A program made the translations under genes and the position numbers. From CAWJFP01 sp963842155 (lineage in GTDB: Bacteria; Pseudomonadota; Alphaproteobacteria; JACZXZ01), in assembly GCA_963842155.1 (NCBI GenBank), contig CAWJFP010000016.1, positions 1 to 64,000 on the forward strand: a DNA stretch of 64,000 bases, in the 5' to 3' direction. Position 1 is the stretch's first letter. Each line of letters opens with the position of its first letter. Below, piece by piece: positions 52,311 to 59,853 of the stretch. Below the pieces are notes generated by a model. The model was not told the DNA's origin. It worked only from the letters and a program-made list of their open reading frames with translations, and ran no database searches.

Positions 52311-52751
52311 ATGGATGCTGGGCAGAAAAATAAATTCGACGCGCTGATGCGGTTAGCGGAATTTCGAAATTCCCGAATTGCCCATCGTAGAAGCCACGAG
52401 TGGAAAGTCACAGTCGCTCTATGGGCGCTGCTCGGTTGGGGTATCGTCTACCCGCCCCAAACCGGGCATTGCTGGCTCTTTTTCGCTTTAGCAATGGGCC
52501 TAGTGGTTATTGTCATCGGCCATGCTTTCGGCTGGATCGGCTCGCATTGGGACTCTTCAACAAAAGACCAGAAAATTGCACTTGATTACACCGATCTCGC
52601 ACAAGAAATCGTAGCGCCGCAGCTCACCAAGCAGTCTTATAAACAGCGGTGCAATTTTCTTTGCGACATACGCTGTTGGTTCCAAATCGGCGCCACTACG
52701 CTTCTTGCTATTGGTGTTCTCTTATCAGCCTGGAATCATCCTGTCGGTTAG
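52311..52751 (+). CDS. Hypothetical membrane protein
   Basis: This 146-residue protein is mostly soluble at the start (DAGQKNKFDALMRLAEFRNSRIAHRRSHEWKV). Two adjacent hydrophobic segments follow (VALWALLGWGIVYPP; CWLFFALAMGLVVIVIGHAFGWIG), then a soluble region with cysteine pairs (QRCNFLCDIRCW) and a terminal hydrophobic segment (TLLAIGVLLSAW). It is AT-richer than the core genes around it, and the family is unknown to me. Confidence 0.5.
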   Translation: MDAGQKNKFDALMRLAEFRNSRIAHRRSHEWKVTVALWALLGWGIVYPPQTGHCWLFFALAMGLVVIVIGHAFGWIGSHWDSSTKDQKIALDYTDLAQEIVAPQLTKQSYKQRCNFLCDIRCWFQIGATTLLAIGVLLSAWNHPVG

Positions 52752-52820
52752 CAGCCGACAGGGCGGGAATGACTCCCCGCCCCGTCTCGCTGTATCCTAG
52801 GGGCGCCAGCCAACCTAGGA

Positions 52821-53201
52821 GTGAATGTTGTGGCATATGATACCGACATCATCATCGAGATACAGGGTTGTGACATCGACCCTGCGATTCCTCTAACCAC
52901 TGCACAACCAAGGTTCATGCGAGTACACACGCGAACTACGATCGGGCCGCTGGACTTGTGCGTTTCACTGACCGCTGCCCCAAAGTTAGCCGAAGCGATC
53001 ATGACGCAGACGAAGGATGTTCGATTCGATGCGCACGAAATCGACGCAAACCTAGCGCCCAACGGCAAAACCGGGATATTGACCATCGTGAATCCGACAC
53101 AAGCCTTGACGGTCGGATTGCAGCGGTCGGTTCTGAAAAGACTTCAAACCCGTATCTCAAATTTACTGCGCGATACAACTCCGCCCACTCATCGGACGTA
53201 A
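52821..53201 (+). CDS. Hypothetical protein
   Basis: This 126-residue protein starts with GTG (an AGGA lies directly before it). It has alternating short strands (IIIEIQGCDIDPAI, FMRVHTRTTIGPLDLCVSL) and a moderately basic C-terminus. No family recognised. It ends 79 bp before the next gene on the same strand. Confidence 0.4.
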   Translation: MNVVAYDTDIIIEIQGCDIDPAIPLTTAQPRFMRVHTRTTIGPLDLCVSLTAAPKLAEAIMTQTKDVRFDAHEIDANLAPNGKTGILTIVNPTQALTVGLQRSVLKRLQTRISNLLRDTTPPTHRT

Positions 53202-53279
53202 GAGGGCGGTACGATGGCGCGGTCTCACCATCACGCCGCTCATTAGCTAACCTCCTACATATGCGCGCGGGGATATTAA

Positions 53280-53894
53280 ATGGCTGGTGAGAAGCATTTA
53301 ATTCCTGTTCGCGTCGATCCGACGCCGTATCATGATGATCCGCCCAATGCTGATCTATTCTATCGCGTATTGGGACTCTATCTAGTTGCATGGGGTAGAT
53401 TCGAGGGCCATTTCGTAGCGGACCTATTGACGCTTTCCGTTCTTTCCTGGGGCACAACGCCAAAGCATGAATTGCCGCGCGCTTGGGCGAGGCGGGTCAC
53501 TTTTTGGAAAGAAGCATTCAAAACCTTGCCGCAATTAGCGCCGGTTAAAGCGGACGCGCTGGCGCTCATTTCAGATATTTTCGTCGCCTCGCGCGACCGA
53601 AGCATTCTTTTCCATGCCATGTGGGGCGGCTTTTTACCTTCAGAACCGCTGGCGCTTGAATTGATAAGCCTAAAATCGGAAGGCGACGAATTTGTCACCG
53701 GCAACATGCCCGTCACTTTGCAGTCGTTAGAGAGCATGTTGCGTGCTGCTAACACGCTTAACACCCGCCTGATCCCGATTTCGAATTTTCTCGGTTTCGT
53801 ACGGCCACCGCCGCCAGACGCTCGTACAATTCTGCGACCAAGGGAATCCCTGTCCACTCCGCTTCGGCCTCGCCATTCTGCCAAGCGCAGATAA
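53280..53894 (+). CDS. Hypothetical protein
   Basis: This 204-residue product has a plausible coding start (MAGEKHLIPVRVDPTPYHDDPPNADLFYRVLGLYLVAWGRFEGHFVADLL) and hydrophobic-amphipathic helices suggesting a soluble helical protein (DALALISDIFVASRDRSILFHAMW). The last 30 residues (RPPPPDARTILRPRESL...) look less protein-like and overlap a minus-strand frame. Function unknown. Confidence 0.45.
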   Translation: MAGEKHLIPVRVDPTPYHDDPPNADLFYRVLGLYLVAWGRFEGHFVADLLTLSVLSWGTTPKHELPRAWARRVTFWKEAFKTLPQLAPVKADALALISDIFVASRDRSILFHAMWGGFLPSEPLALELISLKSEGDEFVTGNMPVTLQSLESMLRAANTLNTRLIPISNFLGFVRPPPPDARTILRPRESLSTPLRPRHSAKRR

Positions 53895-54009
53895 GCTCCG
53901 CGCCTTCCTTGAGATCGTCGAACGTCAATCCTGAGGGGATTACCAAATCAGGAAGCCACGCCCGCCATGCAGGCGCGGGGTGGAAGTCGCGGGTAGGCGT
54001 GACGTGCAT
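53758..54009 (-). CDS. Hypothetical protein overlapping the previous gene
   Basis: This 83-residue product, HVTPTRDFHPAPAWRAWL...FDDLKEGAELICAWQNGEAEAEWTGIPLVAELYERLAAV, looks more protein-like than the overlapping end of the plus-strand frame. Only one of the two can be fully correct, or the overlap is real but short. No family recognised. Confidence 0.35.
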   Translation of the reverse strand: MHVTPTRDFHPAPAWRAWLPDLVIPSGLTFDDLKEGAELICAWQNGEAEAEWTGIPLVAELYERLAAVAVRNRENSKSGSGGC

Positions 54010-54543
54010 GGTTTTCGCAGCGATGCTGCGTTAGTTCGCGCCGAAAGCAACCGATCTTAAGCCAAGACGGGAATTGCGATCTTCGCCAAATAACCCAATG
54101 GGCCAATTGGTGATGGACGATCTACCATCATGGATTAGGGCGCTTGTCCGGGCATTAGCCTTCCTTGGAGCGGTGGGTTTATCCGATAGCGGCGATCGAA
54201 CGCGGCCTCGATATGTAGCCGTTGCTTCGTTAAAGGGAACACTCCCGAGTCGCATTTGGAACAAAGCTAAAACCTGTTAAGGGCCGAATCCGCGCATGGT
54301 GGGTCGCTTTGATTTCAACAACGAAATAAGGTATTAGAGGCCGACGACGCCCTTGTACTTTAAGAGCCGGCAAAGGTAGAATCGTTCATGGATTGTACGC
54401 GGCTTTCCGGGCTGCCCTATCGCTTCCTTTGCGGCTCGCCCCCGGGAGCGTCGCCATGAACCGCGCCGCCCTGCGCGGCGCCAGCCCGGGCCGCATGGCG
54501 CTGTCTGCCGCCCGAGGCGGCGCTCTTCATCCGCCGCCGGATC
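54010..54543. other. Intergenic stretch before ftsK
   Basis: These 534 bp contain only short frames without convincing start sites or family similarity (for example around 54031-54264 and 54074-54280). The last 90 bp (54456-54543) probably hold the true beginning of ftsK. An ATG at 54456 and the ftsK frame are one base out of register, and LPPEAALFIRRR is readable just before the ATG at 54544. I see no RNA gene or clear promoter. Confidence 0.4.
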
Positions 54544-56892
54544 ATGGAGTTCGTGGGCGCGCTCGTCATCGGGCTCGGCTTCGCCATCCTCCTCGCCCTC
54601 ATGAGCTACGACCCGGCCGATCCCTCCTTCGACCATGCCGTCGCCCGTCGCGCCCATAATCTCATCGGGCTGCCGGGCGCCTACGGCTCGGATCTGCTGC
54701 TGCAGGGCTTCGGCCTCGCCTCGACGCTTCTCGGCCTCGTCCTCGCGGGCTGGGGCTTTCGCTTGGCCGTGCAGCGGCGGGTCGGCGGGCTCGGCATCCG
54801 TCTCCTCCTCCTGCCGCTGCTGCTGCTGCTGGCCGCCGCCGCTTGCGCCTCGTTGCCGGCGCCCGCGAGCTGGCCCATCAAGACCGGCCTCGGCGGCTTC
54901 GCCGGCGCGCTCCTGCTCGGCAAGCTCGCGACCCTGGCCGCGATCGCGCGTCTCGGCCTCGACCAGCGCATCATGGGCGCCATCGCCGCGGTTCCGGCCG
55001 CGGGTCTGCTCATCTTCATCCTGGGCTTGCGCTGGGCGGAATATCGCGCCTTCATCCGCGCCTTCCTCTGGATCGCGAGCCTGGGCCGGCGCGGCGGCAT
55101 CGAGGACGCCACCTGGCTCGGCAATATCCTGAGGCGCGGCCAAGCGGCGCTCGACCGGCTGCGGCAGAGCTTCCGCCGCGCCGCCTCGCCCATCGTGACC
55201 GACCACCTGGCGCCGCGCAGCCGCGCGGCGGAGCGGCGCGAGCCCGCCTTCGATGGCGAGGCGATGCCGGCGCGCGAGGCGGCGCTCGCCGGCCCGCTGA
55301 TCGAGCCGCGTGCGATGAACCCGCGCAAGAAGCGCCCGACCGCGCCCAAGCAGGCGAGCTTCGATCTCGCCTCGGGCGACGAGTACCAGCTCCCGCCGCT
55401 CGATCTCCTCACGGCGCCTCCCGAGAATCGCCAGTCGGAGAGGGTCAACGAGGACGCGCTCGAGCAGAACGCGCGGTTGCTCGAATCGGTGCTGGAGGAT
55501 TTCGGCGTCAAGGGCCGGGTGGTGAAGGTGCGGCCGGGGCCGGTCGTGACCTTGTACGAGCTCGAGCCCGCGCCCGGCACCAAATCCTCGCGCGTCATCA
55601 GCCTGGCCGACGACATCGCCCGCTCGATGAGCTCGATCTCGGTGCGCGTGGCCGTGGTGCCCGGGCGCAACGCGCTCGGCATCGAGCTGCCCAACTTGCG
55701 GCGCGAGATGGTGTATCTCCGCGAGCTGCTCGCGGCCGAGACCTACGAGCGGGCGCCGGCGCGCCTCACCCTCGTGCTCGGCAAGGACATCGCCGGCGCG
55801 CCCGTCATCACCGATCTCGCGCGCATGCCGCATCTCCTCATCGCCGGCACCACGGGCTCGGGCAAGTCGGTCGCCATCAACACCATGATCCTCTCGCTGC
55901 TCTACCGCCTGCCGCCGAGCCAGTGCAAATTCATCATGATCGATCCCAAGATGCTGGAGCTGTCGGTCTATGACGGCATCCCGCATCTGCTGACGCCGGT
56001 GGTGACCGAGCCCAAGAAGGCGGTGGTGGCGCTCAAATGGACCGTGCGCGCGATGGAGGAGCGCTACCGCGCCATGTCGATCCTCGGCGTGCGCAACGTG
56101 CAGGGCTACAACCTCAGGCTCGAGGAGGCGAGGCGCAAGGGCGAGGTGCTGCAGCGCCGCGTGCAGACCGGCTTCGATCCCGAAACCGGCAAGCCCATCA
56201 TCGAGGAGCAGCCGCTCGATCTCGAGCCCCTGCCTTTGATCGTGGTGGTGGTGGACGAATTCGCCGATCTCATGCTGGTGGCCGGCAAGGAGATCGAGGC
56301 CGCGGTGCAACGCCTCTCCCAGATGGCGCGCGCCGCCGGCATCCATCTCATCATGGCGACGCAGCGACCCTCGGTCGACGTCATCACCGGCACGATCAAG
56401 GCCAATTTCCCCACCCGCGTGAGCTTCCAGGTGACCTCGCGCATCGACAGCCGCACCATCCTCGGCGAATCCGGCGCCGAGCAGCTCCTCGGCCAGGGCG
56501 ACATGCTCTATATGGCCGGCGGCGGGCGCATCAGCCGCGTCCACGGCCCCTTCGTGCGCGACGACGAGGTCGAGCAGGTGGTGCGCTTCTTGAAAGCGCA
56601 GGGCGATCCCGCCTATATCGAGGAGGTCACGGAGGAGCAAGGCGAGGACGGCTTCCTCGGCGACGAGCTCGAGGGCGAAGGCTCGGGCGACGCGCTGTAC
56701 GACCAGGCGGTCGCCCTCGTCTGCCGCGAACGCAAGGCCTCGACCAGCTTCGTGCAGCGCCATCTCCAGATCGGCTATAACCGAGCCGCGCGGATCATCG
56801 AGCGGATGGAGATCGAGGGCGTGGTGAGCCAGGCGAACCATGTCGGCAAGCGCGAAGTGCTGGCGCGCAATATCGAGAGCCGCGAAGACTGA
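54544..56892 (+). CDS. ftsK: DNA translocase FtsK
   Basis: FtsK couples chromosome segregation to division. The 782 residues comprise four N-terminal transmembrane helices (FVGALVIGLGFAILLALMSY; LGLVLAGWGFRL; LLLLPLLLLLAAAACASL; MGAIAAVPAAGLLIFILG), a linker, and the motor. The motor has Walker A GTTGSGKSVAINTMI at about 437-444, Walker B VVVVDEFADLMLVAGKEIE, and the winged-helix gamma domain (LYDQAVALVCRERKASTSFVQRHLQIGYNRAARIIE). The ATG at 54544 has no ribosome site, and LPPEAALFIRRR lies just upstream in frame, so the natural start is probably the ATG at 54456 with an indel near 54500. lolA and, further on, xthA follow as in relatives. Confidence 0.94.
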   Translation: MEFVGALVIGLGFAILLALMSYDPADPSFDHAVARRAHNLIGLPGAYGSDLLLQGFGLASTLLGLVLAGWGFRLAVQRRVGGLGIRLLLLPLLLLLAAAACASLPAPASWPIKTGLGGFAGALLLGKLATLAAIARLGLDQRIMGAIAAVPAAGLLIFILGLRWAEYRAFIRAFLWIASLGRRGGIEDATWLGNILRRGQAALDRLRQSFRRAASPIVTDHLAPRSRAAERREPAFDGEAMPAREAALAGPLIEPRAMNPRKKRPTAPKQASFDLASGDEYQLPPLDLLTAPPENRQSERVNEDALEQNARLLESVLEDFGVKGRVVKVRPGPVVTLYELEPAPGTKSSRVISLADDIARSMSSISVRVAVVPGRNALGIELPNLRREMVYLRELLAAETYERAPARLTLVLGKDIAGAPVITDLARMPHLLIAGTTGSGKSVAINTMILSLLYRLPPSQCKFIMIDPKMLELSVYDGIPHLLTPVVTEPKKAVVALKWTVRAMEERYRAMSILGVRNVQGYNLRLEEARRKGEVLQRRVQTGFDPETGKPIIEEQPLDLEPLPLIVVVVDEFADLMLVAGKEIEAAVQRLSQMARAAGIHLIMATQRPSVDVITGTIKANFPTRVSFQVTSRIDSRTILGESGAEQLLGQGDMLYMAGGGRISRVHGPFVRDDEVEQVVRFLKAQGDPAYIEEVTEEQGEDGFLGDELEGEGSGDALYDQAVALVCRERKASTSFVQRHLQIGYNRAARIIERMEIEGVVSQANHVGKREVLARNIESRED

Positions 56893-56974
56893 CCTTCGAA
56901 GCGCCGCAATTCCGGGACATCGATTGGCCGCAGGCGGTCCGGCCCGTGGGCCGGCAGCGAGAGATGGCGGGAGC

Positions 56975-57976
56975 ATGAGGATGCGCAGCTTGACGATCTT
57001 GTTATTGGCGGCCGGGCTCACGGCGTCGCTGTCCGCAACCGCGATGGCCGGGGCCGCGGCGACCGTGACCGCAACGGCCAAGGCCGTGGCCGATGCGCCC
57101 CTTAGCGGCATGACGGGCAATGCCGCGACGGGCAATGCCGCGACGGCGCCGGCGACGACGGCGCCCAGCGGCGCGACGCCACCGAGCGGCTCGACGGCGC
57201 CGGCCACGGGAACGACGCCCGCCACGACCCCCGGCGCGACGACAGCCGCGCCGACGAGCACGGCTCCCGCCGCGCCCGCCGCGCCGAAGCCCGCGCCCGC
57301 TGCGACGACGCCAAGCCTAACCGCCGCGACGGCTCCCGCGGCGGCCGCTATGCCCGCGCCCGCAACGGCGGCGCCGGCAACCGGCGCCGCGCAGGCACCA
57401 GCCGCGCCGGCTCATGGTTCGGGTCTGAGCCCCGCCGATCAGGCCATCGTCGAGCGCGTCGAGAAATATCTCAACTCGATCCACACGCTCTCGGCGCGCT
57501 TCGTGCAAGTGAACGCCGACGGCCGCAGCCGCGAGGGCGAGGTCTATCTATCGCGGCCGGGCAAGCTGCGCGTGCAATATGACCCGCCCGATCCGCTGCT
57601 GATGATCGCGAGCGGCATCTACCTCTCGATCTACGACCCCGAGCTCAAGCACACGACCTTTCTGCCCATCGAATCGACGCCGGCCTGGTTCCTCATCCAG
57701 GACAAGGTCATGCTCGGCCTGGGCATCTCGGTCAGCAAGGTCGAGCATGCGGCCGACGCCATCCGCGTCACCCTGCATGAGACCGGCCATCCCGAGAGCG
57801 GCCGGCTCACGCTCGTCTTCAGCGACCAGCCCCTCCAGCTGCGTAAATGGACGGTGATCGACAACAACGGCAAGCCGATCAACGTGGCGCTCAACAACGC
57901 GATCTTCGACACCAAGCTCGACCCCAACCTCTTCAAGTTCGTCGAGCCGACCTCGCCCGGCCGCGAGCTGCATTAG
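56975..57976 (+). CDS. lolA: Outer-membrane lipoprotein carrier LolA with a long Ala/Thr/Pro linker
   Basis: LolA ferries lipoproteins across the periplasm. The 333-residue precursor has a signal peptide (SLTILLLAAGLTASLSATAMAG), then about 125 residues almost entirely Ala, Thr, Pro, Gly and Ser (residues about 26-150). A normal LolA domain follows from about 151: LSPADQAIVERVEKYLNSIHTLSARFVQVNADGRSREGEVYLSRPGKLRVQYDPPDP, later LVFSDQPLQLRKWTVIDNNGKPINVALNNA. The linker is far longer than in E. coli. The ATG at 56975 starts the signal peptide; it lies 83 bp after ftsK, as in relatives. Confidence 0.93.
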   Translation: MRMRSLTILLLAAGLTASLSATAMAGAAATVTATAKAVADAPLSGMTGNAATGNAATAPATTAPSGATPPSGSTAPATGTTPATTPGATTAAPTSTAPAAPAAPKPAPAATTPSLTAATAPAAAAMPAPATAAPATGAAQAPAAPAHGSGLSPADQAIVERVEKYLNSIHTLSARFVQVNADGRSREGEVYLSRPGKLRVQYDPPDPLLMIASGIYLSIYDPELKHTTFLPIESTPAWFLIQDKVMLGLGISVSKVEHAADAIRVTLHETGHPESGRLTLVFSDQPLQLRKWTVIDNNGKPINVALNNAIFDTKLDPNLFKFVEPTSPGRELH

Positions 57977-57995
57977 GCGTTCCGCGCTGCCGCGA

Positions 57996-58208
57996 TCAGC
58001 GCCGGAAGGCCACCTTCGGCAATCCGGATTGCCGCCTCATCGAGGCGAAAGTCTGCGGCAGGATATCGTCGTTCATCCCATGGACCGCGACCGTGACAAG
58101 CCACTGTCGTCCCGAATGGGTGCCTACATATTGGCGATGGCTTCCCTTTTGTCGAAGGAGGGTGAAGCCGTGCTCCTCCAATATCGCGATGAGATCGCGA
58201 TATTTCAC
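57996..58208 (-). CDS. hicA: HicA mRNA interferase toxin
   Basis: This 70-residue HicA toxin has the double-stranded-RNA-binding-type start MKYRDLIAILEEHGFTLLRQKGSHRQYVG with the conserved Gly-Ser-His (His24) that is catalytic in the family. The C-terminus is LPQTFASMRRQSGL. HicA cleaves mRNA when unopposed by HicB. The ATG overlaps the hicB stop (ATGA), so antitoxin is translated first, an order used by part of the family. Confidence 0.88.
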   Translation of the reverse strand: MKYRDLIAILEEHGFTLLRQKGSHRQYVGTHSGRQWLVTVAVHGMNDDILPQTFASMRRQSGLPKVAFRR

Positions 58209-58513
58209 GCCGCGCAGGGAATGAGGAATTCGGCGCGCGTCTTGTCGTCCGGACCGCTTTGGCGGCTGAGCATTGTGCGGACGACGTGGAAGAGAAATTT
58301 CAGACGTAAGGACAGCGGCACGCTGCGGCGCAGGAAGCGTTCTCTCTCGGCTCGGGGCAATTCATGCAGGCTTTCGAGATAGAGTTCGATCGCCTCGTTG
58401 AGCGAGCGAAACACTTCCTCGAGCGAACCGCCTTGCACCGCGATATCGAGATCGAGACAGATCGCTTCCCAGCGGCCGGGCTGGCCTTCGGCATAGCATT
58501 TCAGGGTCCGCAT
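58205..58513 (-). CDS. hicB: HicB-like antitoxin
   Basis: This 102-residue antitoxin partner starts MRTLKCYAEGQPGRWEAICLDLDIAVQGGSLEEVFRSLNEAIELYLES, the partial RNase H-fold HicB domain. The C-terminus is unlike the usual HTH or RHH DNA-binding tail (RFLRRSVPLSLRLKFLFHVVRTM) and may be a different regulatory end. The ATG at 58513 has GAGGAGGC six bases upstream. The whole start region, from ribosome site to codon 5, is repeated 97 bp upstream (58593-58659). Confidence 0.8.
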   Translation of the reverse strand: MRTLKCYAEGQPGRWEAICLDLDIAVQGGSLEEVFRSLNEAIELYLESLHELPRAERERFLRRSVPLSLRLKFLFHVVRTMLSRQSGPDDKTRAEFLIPCAA

Positions 58514-58659
58514 CCCACGCCTCCTCGAATGGCAGGGCAGTCTTGCAAGCCAACCCGGAATCGGCACGCGCGGCGGGCAAGCGGAATCGGGCGCATTTCA
58601 GGGTCCGCATCCCACGCCTCCTCGAATGGCAGGGCAGTCTTGCAAGCCAACCCGGAATC
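58496..58659. repeat. 67-bp perfect direct repeat at the hicB start
   Basis: Bases 58496-58562 and 58593-58659 are identical over 67 bp, with a 97-bp period. Each copy holds the GAGGAGGC ribosome site, the ATG and the first five codons of hicB on the minus strand. The upstream copy would start a peptide (MRTLKCARFRLPAARADSG...) out of frame with hicB because 97 is not a multiple of three. The duplication is evidently recent since no base differs. Confidence 0.95.
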
Positions 58660-58741
58660 TGGCATCGCGCTTGGCCTTGGGCAAGCGGCCAATCGGCTGC
58701 TGCTCTTGCATCGGCGCGCGGCGCCATGCTAGCGAGGAGCC

Positions 58742-59524
58742 ATGGCCGATAATCCCCGTCCGCTGGTAGGCTTGCCCGCCTGCGTCTGGCCCATCAGCGG
58801 CCATTCCTTCCATGCCGTCAACGAGCGTTACGTCAGGGCGGTGGCCGAGGCGGTCGGCGCGCTCCCGCTGATCATACCGGCGTTGGGCGAGGCGCATGAT
58901 GCGGCGGACCTCGTGGCGCGTCTCGACGGCCTCTTGCTCACCGGCAGCCCGTCGAACGTCGAGCCGCATCTTTATGACGGGCCGCCGAGCATCGCGGGCA
59001 CGCGGCATGATCCGCATCGCGACGCCACCACGCTGCCGCTGATCCGCGAGGCGCTGCGCGCGGGCCTGCCGCTCCTCGCCATCTGCCGCGGCCATCAGGA
59101 GCTCAATGTGGCGCTCGGCGGCAGCCTGCATCAGCGCGTCCATGAGCTGCCGGGCAGGCTCGACCATCGCCGCCCGCAGGACGCGCCGCTCGAGGAGCAA
59201 TATGGTCCGCGCCACAAGGTCTCGCTGGCGCCGGGCGGCTTCCTCCATCGCCTCGCCGGCCGGGACGAGCTCACCGTCAATTCGCTCCACGCCCAGGCGA
59301 TCGACCGGCTCGCCCCCGGCCTCGTGGTGGAGGCGGTCGCCCCCGACGGCATCGTCGAGGCGGTGCGCGTCGCCGACGCGCCGGGCTTCGCGCTCGGGCT
59401 GCAATGGCATCCCGAATGGCGCGCAACCGAGGATGGCTTCTCGCGCGCGCTCTTCGGCGTCTTTCGCGCGGCGGTCGAGGAGCATGCGCAAAAGCGTCGG
59501 CGTGCCGCAGAGCTGGCTGCCTGA
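58742..59524 (+). CDS. Class I glutamine amidotransferase-like gamma-glutamyl hydrolase (PuuD-like)
   Basis: This 260-residue peptidase C26/GATase1 protein resembles gamma-glutamyl-GABA hydrolase PuuD. The catalytic Cys is in LLAICRGHQELNVALGG (about residue 118), and the His and Glu are in FALGLQWHPEWRATE. The start MADNPRPLVGLPACVWP is typical. No other putrescine-degradation genes are close, so the substrate may differ. The downstream gap contains a hairpin-rich element. Confidence 0.87.
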   Translation: MADNPRPLVGLPACVWPISGHSFHAVNERYVRAVAEAVGALPLIIPALGEAHDAADLVARLDGLLLTGSPSNVEPHLYDGPPSIAGTRHDPHRDATTLPLIREALRAGLPLLAICRGHQELNVALGGSLHQRVHELPGRLDHRRPQDAPLEEQYGPRHKVSLAPGGFLHRLAGRDELTVNSLHAQAIDRLAPGLVVEAVAPDGIVEAVRVADAPGFALGLQWHPEWRATEDGFSRALFGVFRAAVEEHAQKRRRAAELAA

Positions 59525-59602
59525 GCATTGCGTCTGGTGCATATCAGCATCCCACATATGCCATGGCGAATCGACCGACGGATGACTATGTGAGTCCCAT
59601 GT

Positions 59603-59711
59603 CGGTAGACGCCGCAAAGGCGGCTACCGTACGAGGGCGTCTCCCCTGGCGCCCTCGGGCTCCCATTCAGGAGCTTCGAACGCCCGGTCTCCCCCCCTGA
59701 CCGGGCGTTCG
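59603..59711. ncRNA. Candidate structured RNA: four consecutive hairpins, two with C-rich loops
   Basis: Hairpin 1 (59603-59629) has arms CGGTAG/CTACCG plus CGCC/GGCG with one mismatch and loop GCAAA. Hairpin 2 is CGAGGGCG (59632-59639)/CGCCCTCG (59650-59657), loop TCTCCCCTGG. Hairpin 3 is GCTCC (59659-59663)/GGAGC (59670-59674). Hairpin 4 is CGAACGCCCGGTC (59677-59689)/GACCGGGCGTTCG (59699-59711), loop TCCCCCCCT. Spacers are only 1-2 bases. There is no T-tract on either side of hairpin 4 and no protein frame of interest. An upstream pairing CCGAC (59575-59579)/GTCGG (59601-59605) competes with hairpin 1. Strand and promoter are unknown. Confidence 0.4.
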
Positions 59712-59853
59712 CTTATCCGGCCTCTGGCGATCTCGTCGCGACCCGCCTTTCGCCTTCGGCATGGCTTGAAAATTCGCGGCGGCGGTGCGAAGTTTCCCGG
59801 CACCGCGCTGTCCCCCGTCATCCGCCCGGCGCCCGGAGCCTGCCTCGAGCCGC

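Noticed and set aside
54031..54280. Small frames on both strands before ftsK
   Set aside because: Neither has a ribosome site or protein-like composition; the space is better explained as non-coding plus the ftsK start.
59670..59690. AGCTTCGAACGC resembling a tRNA T-loop
   Set aside because: No cloverleaf can be built around it; it is part of hairpins 3 and 4 of the intergenic element.
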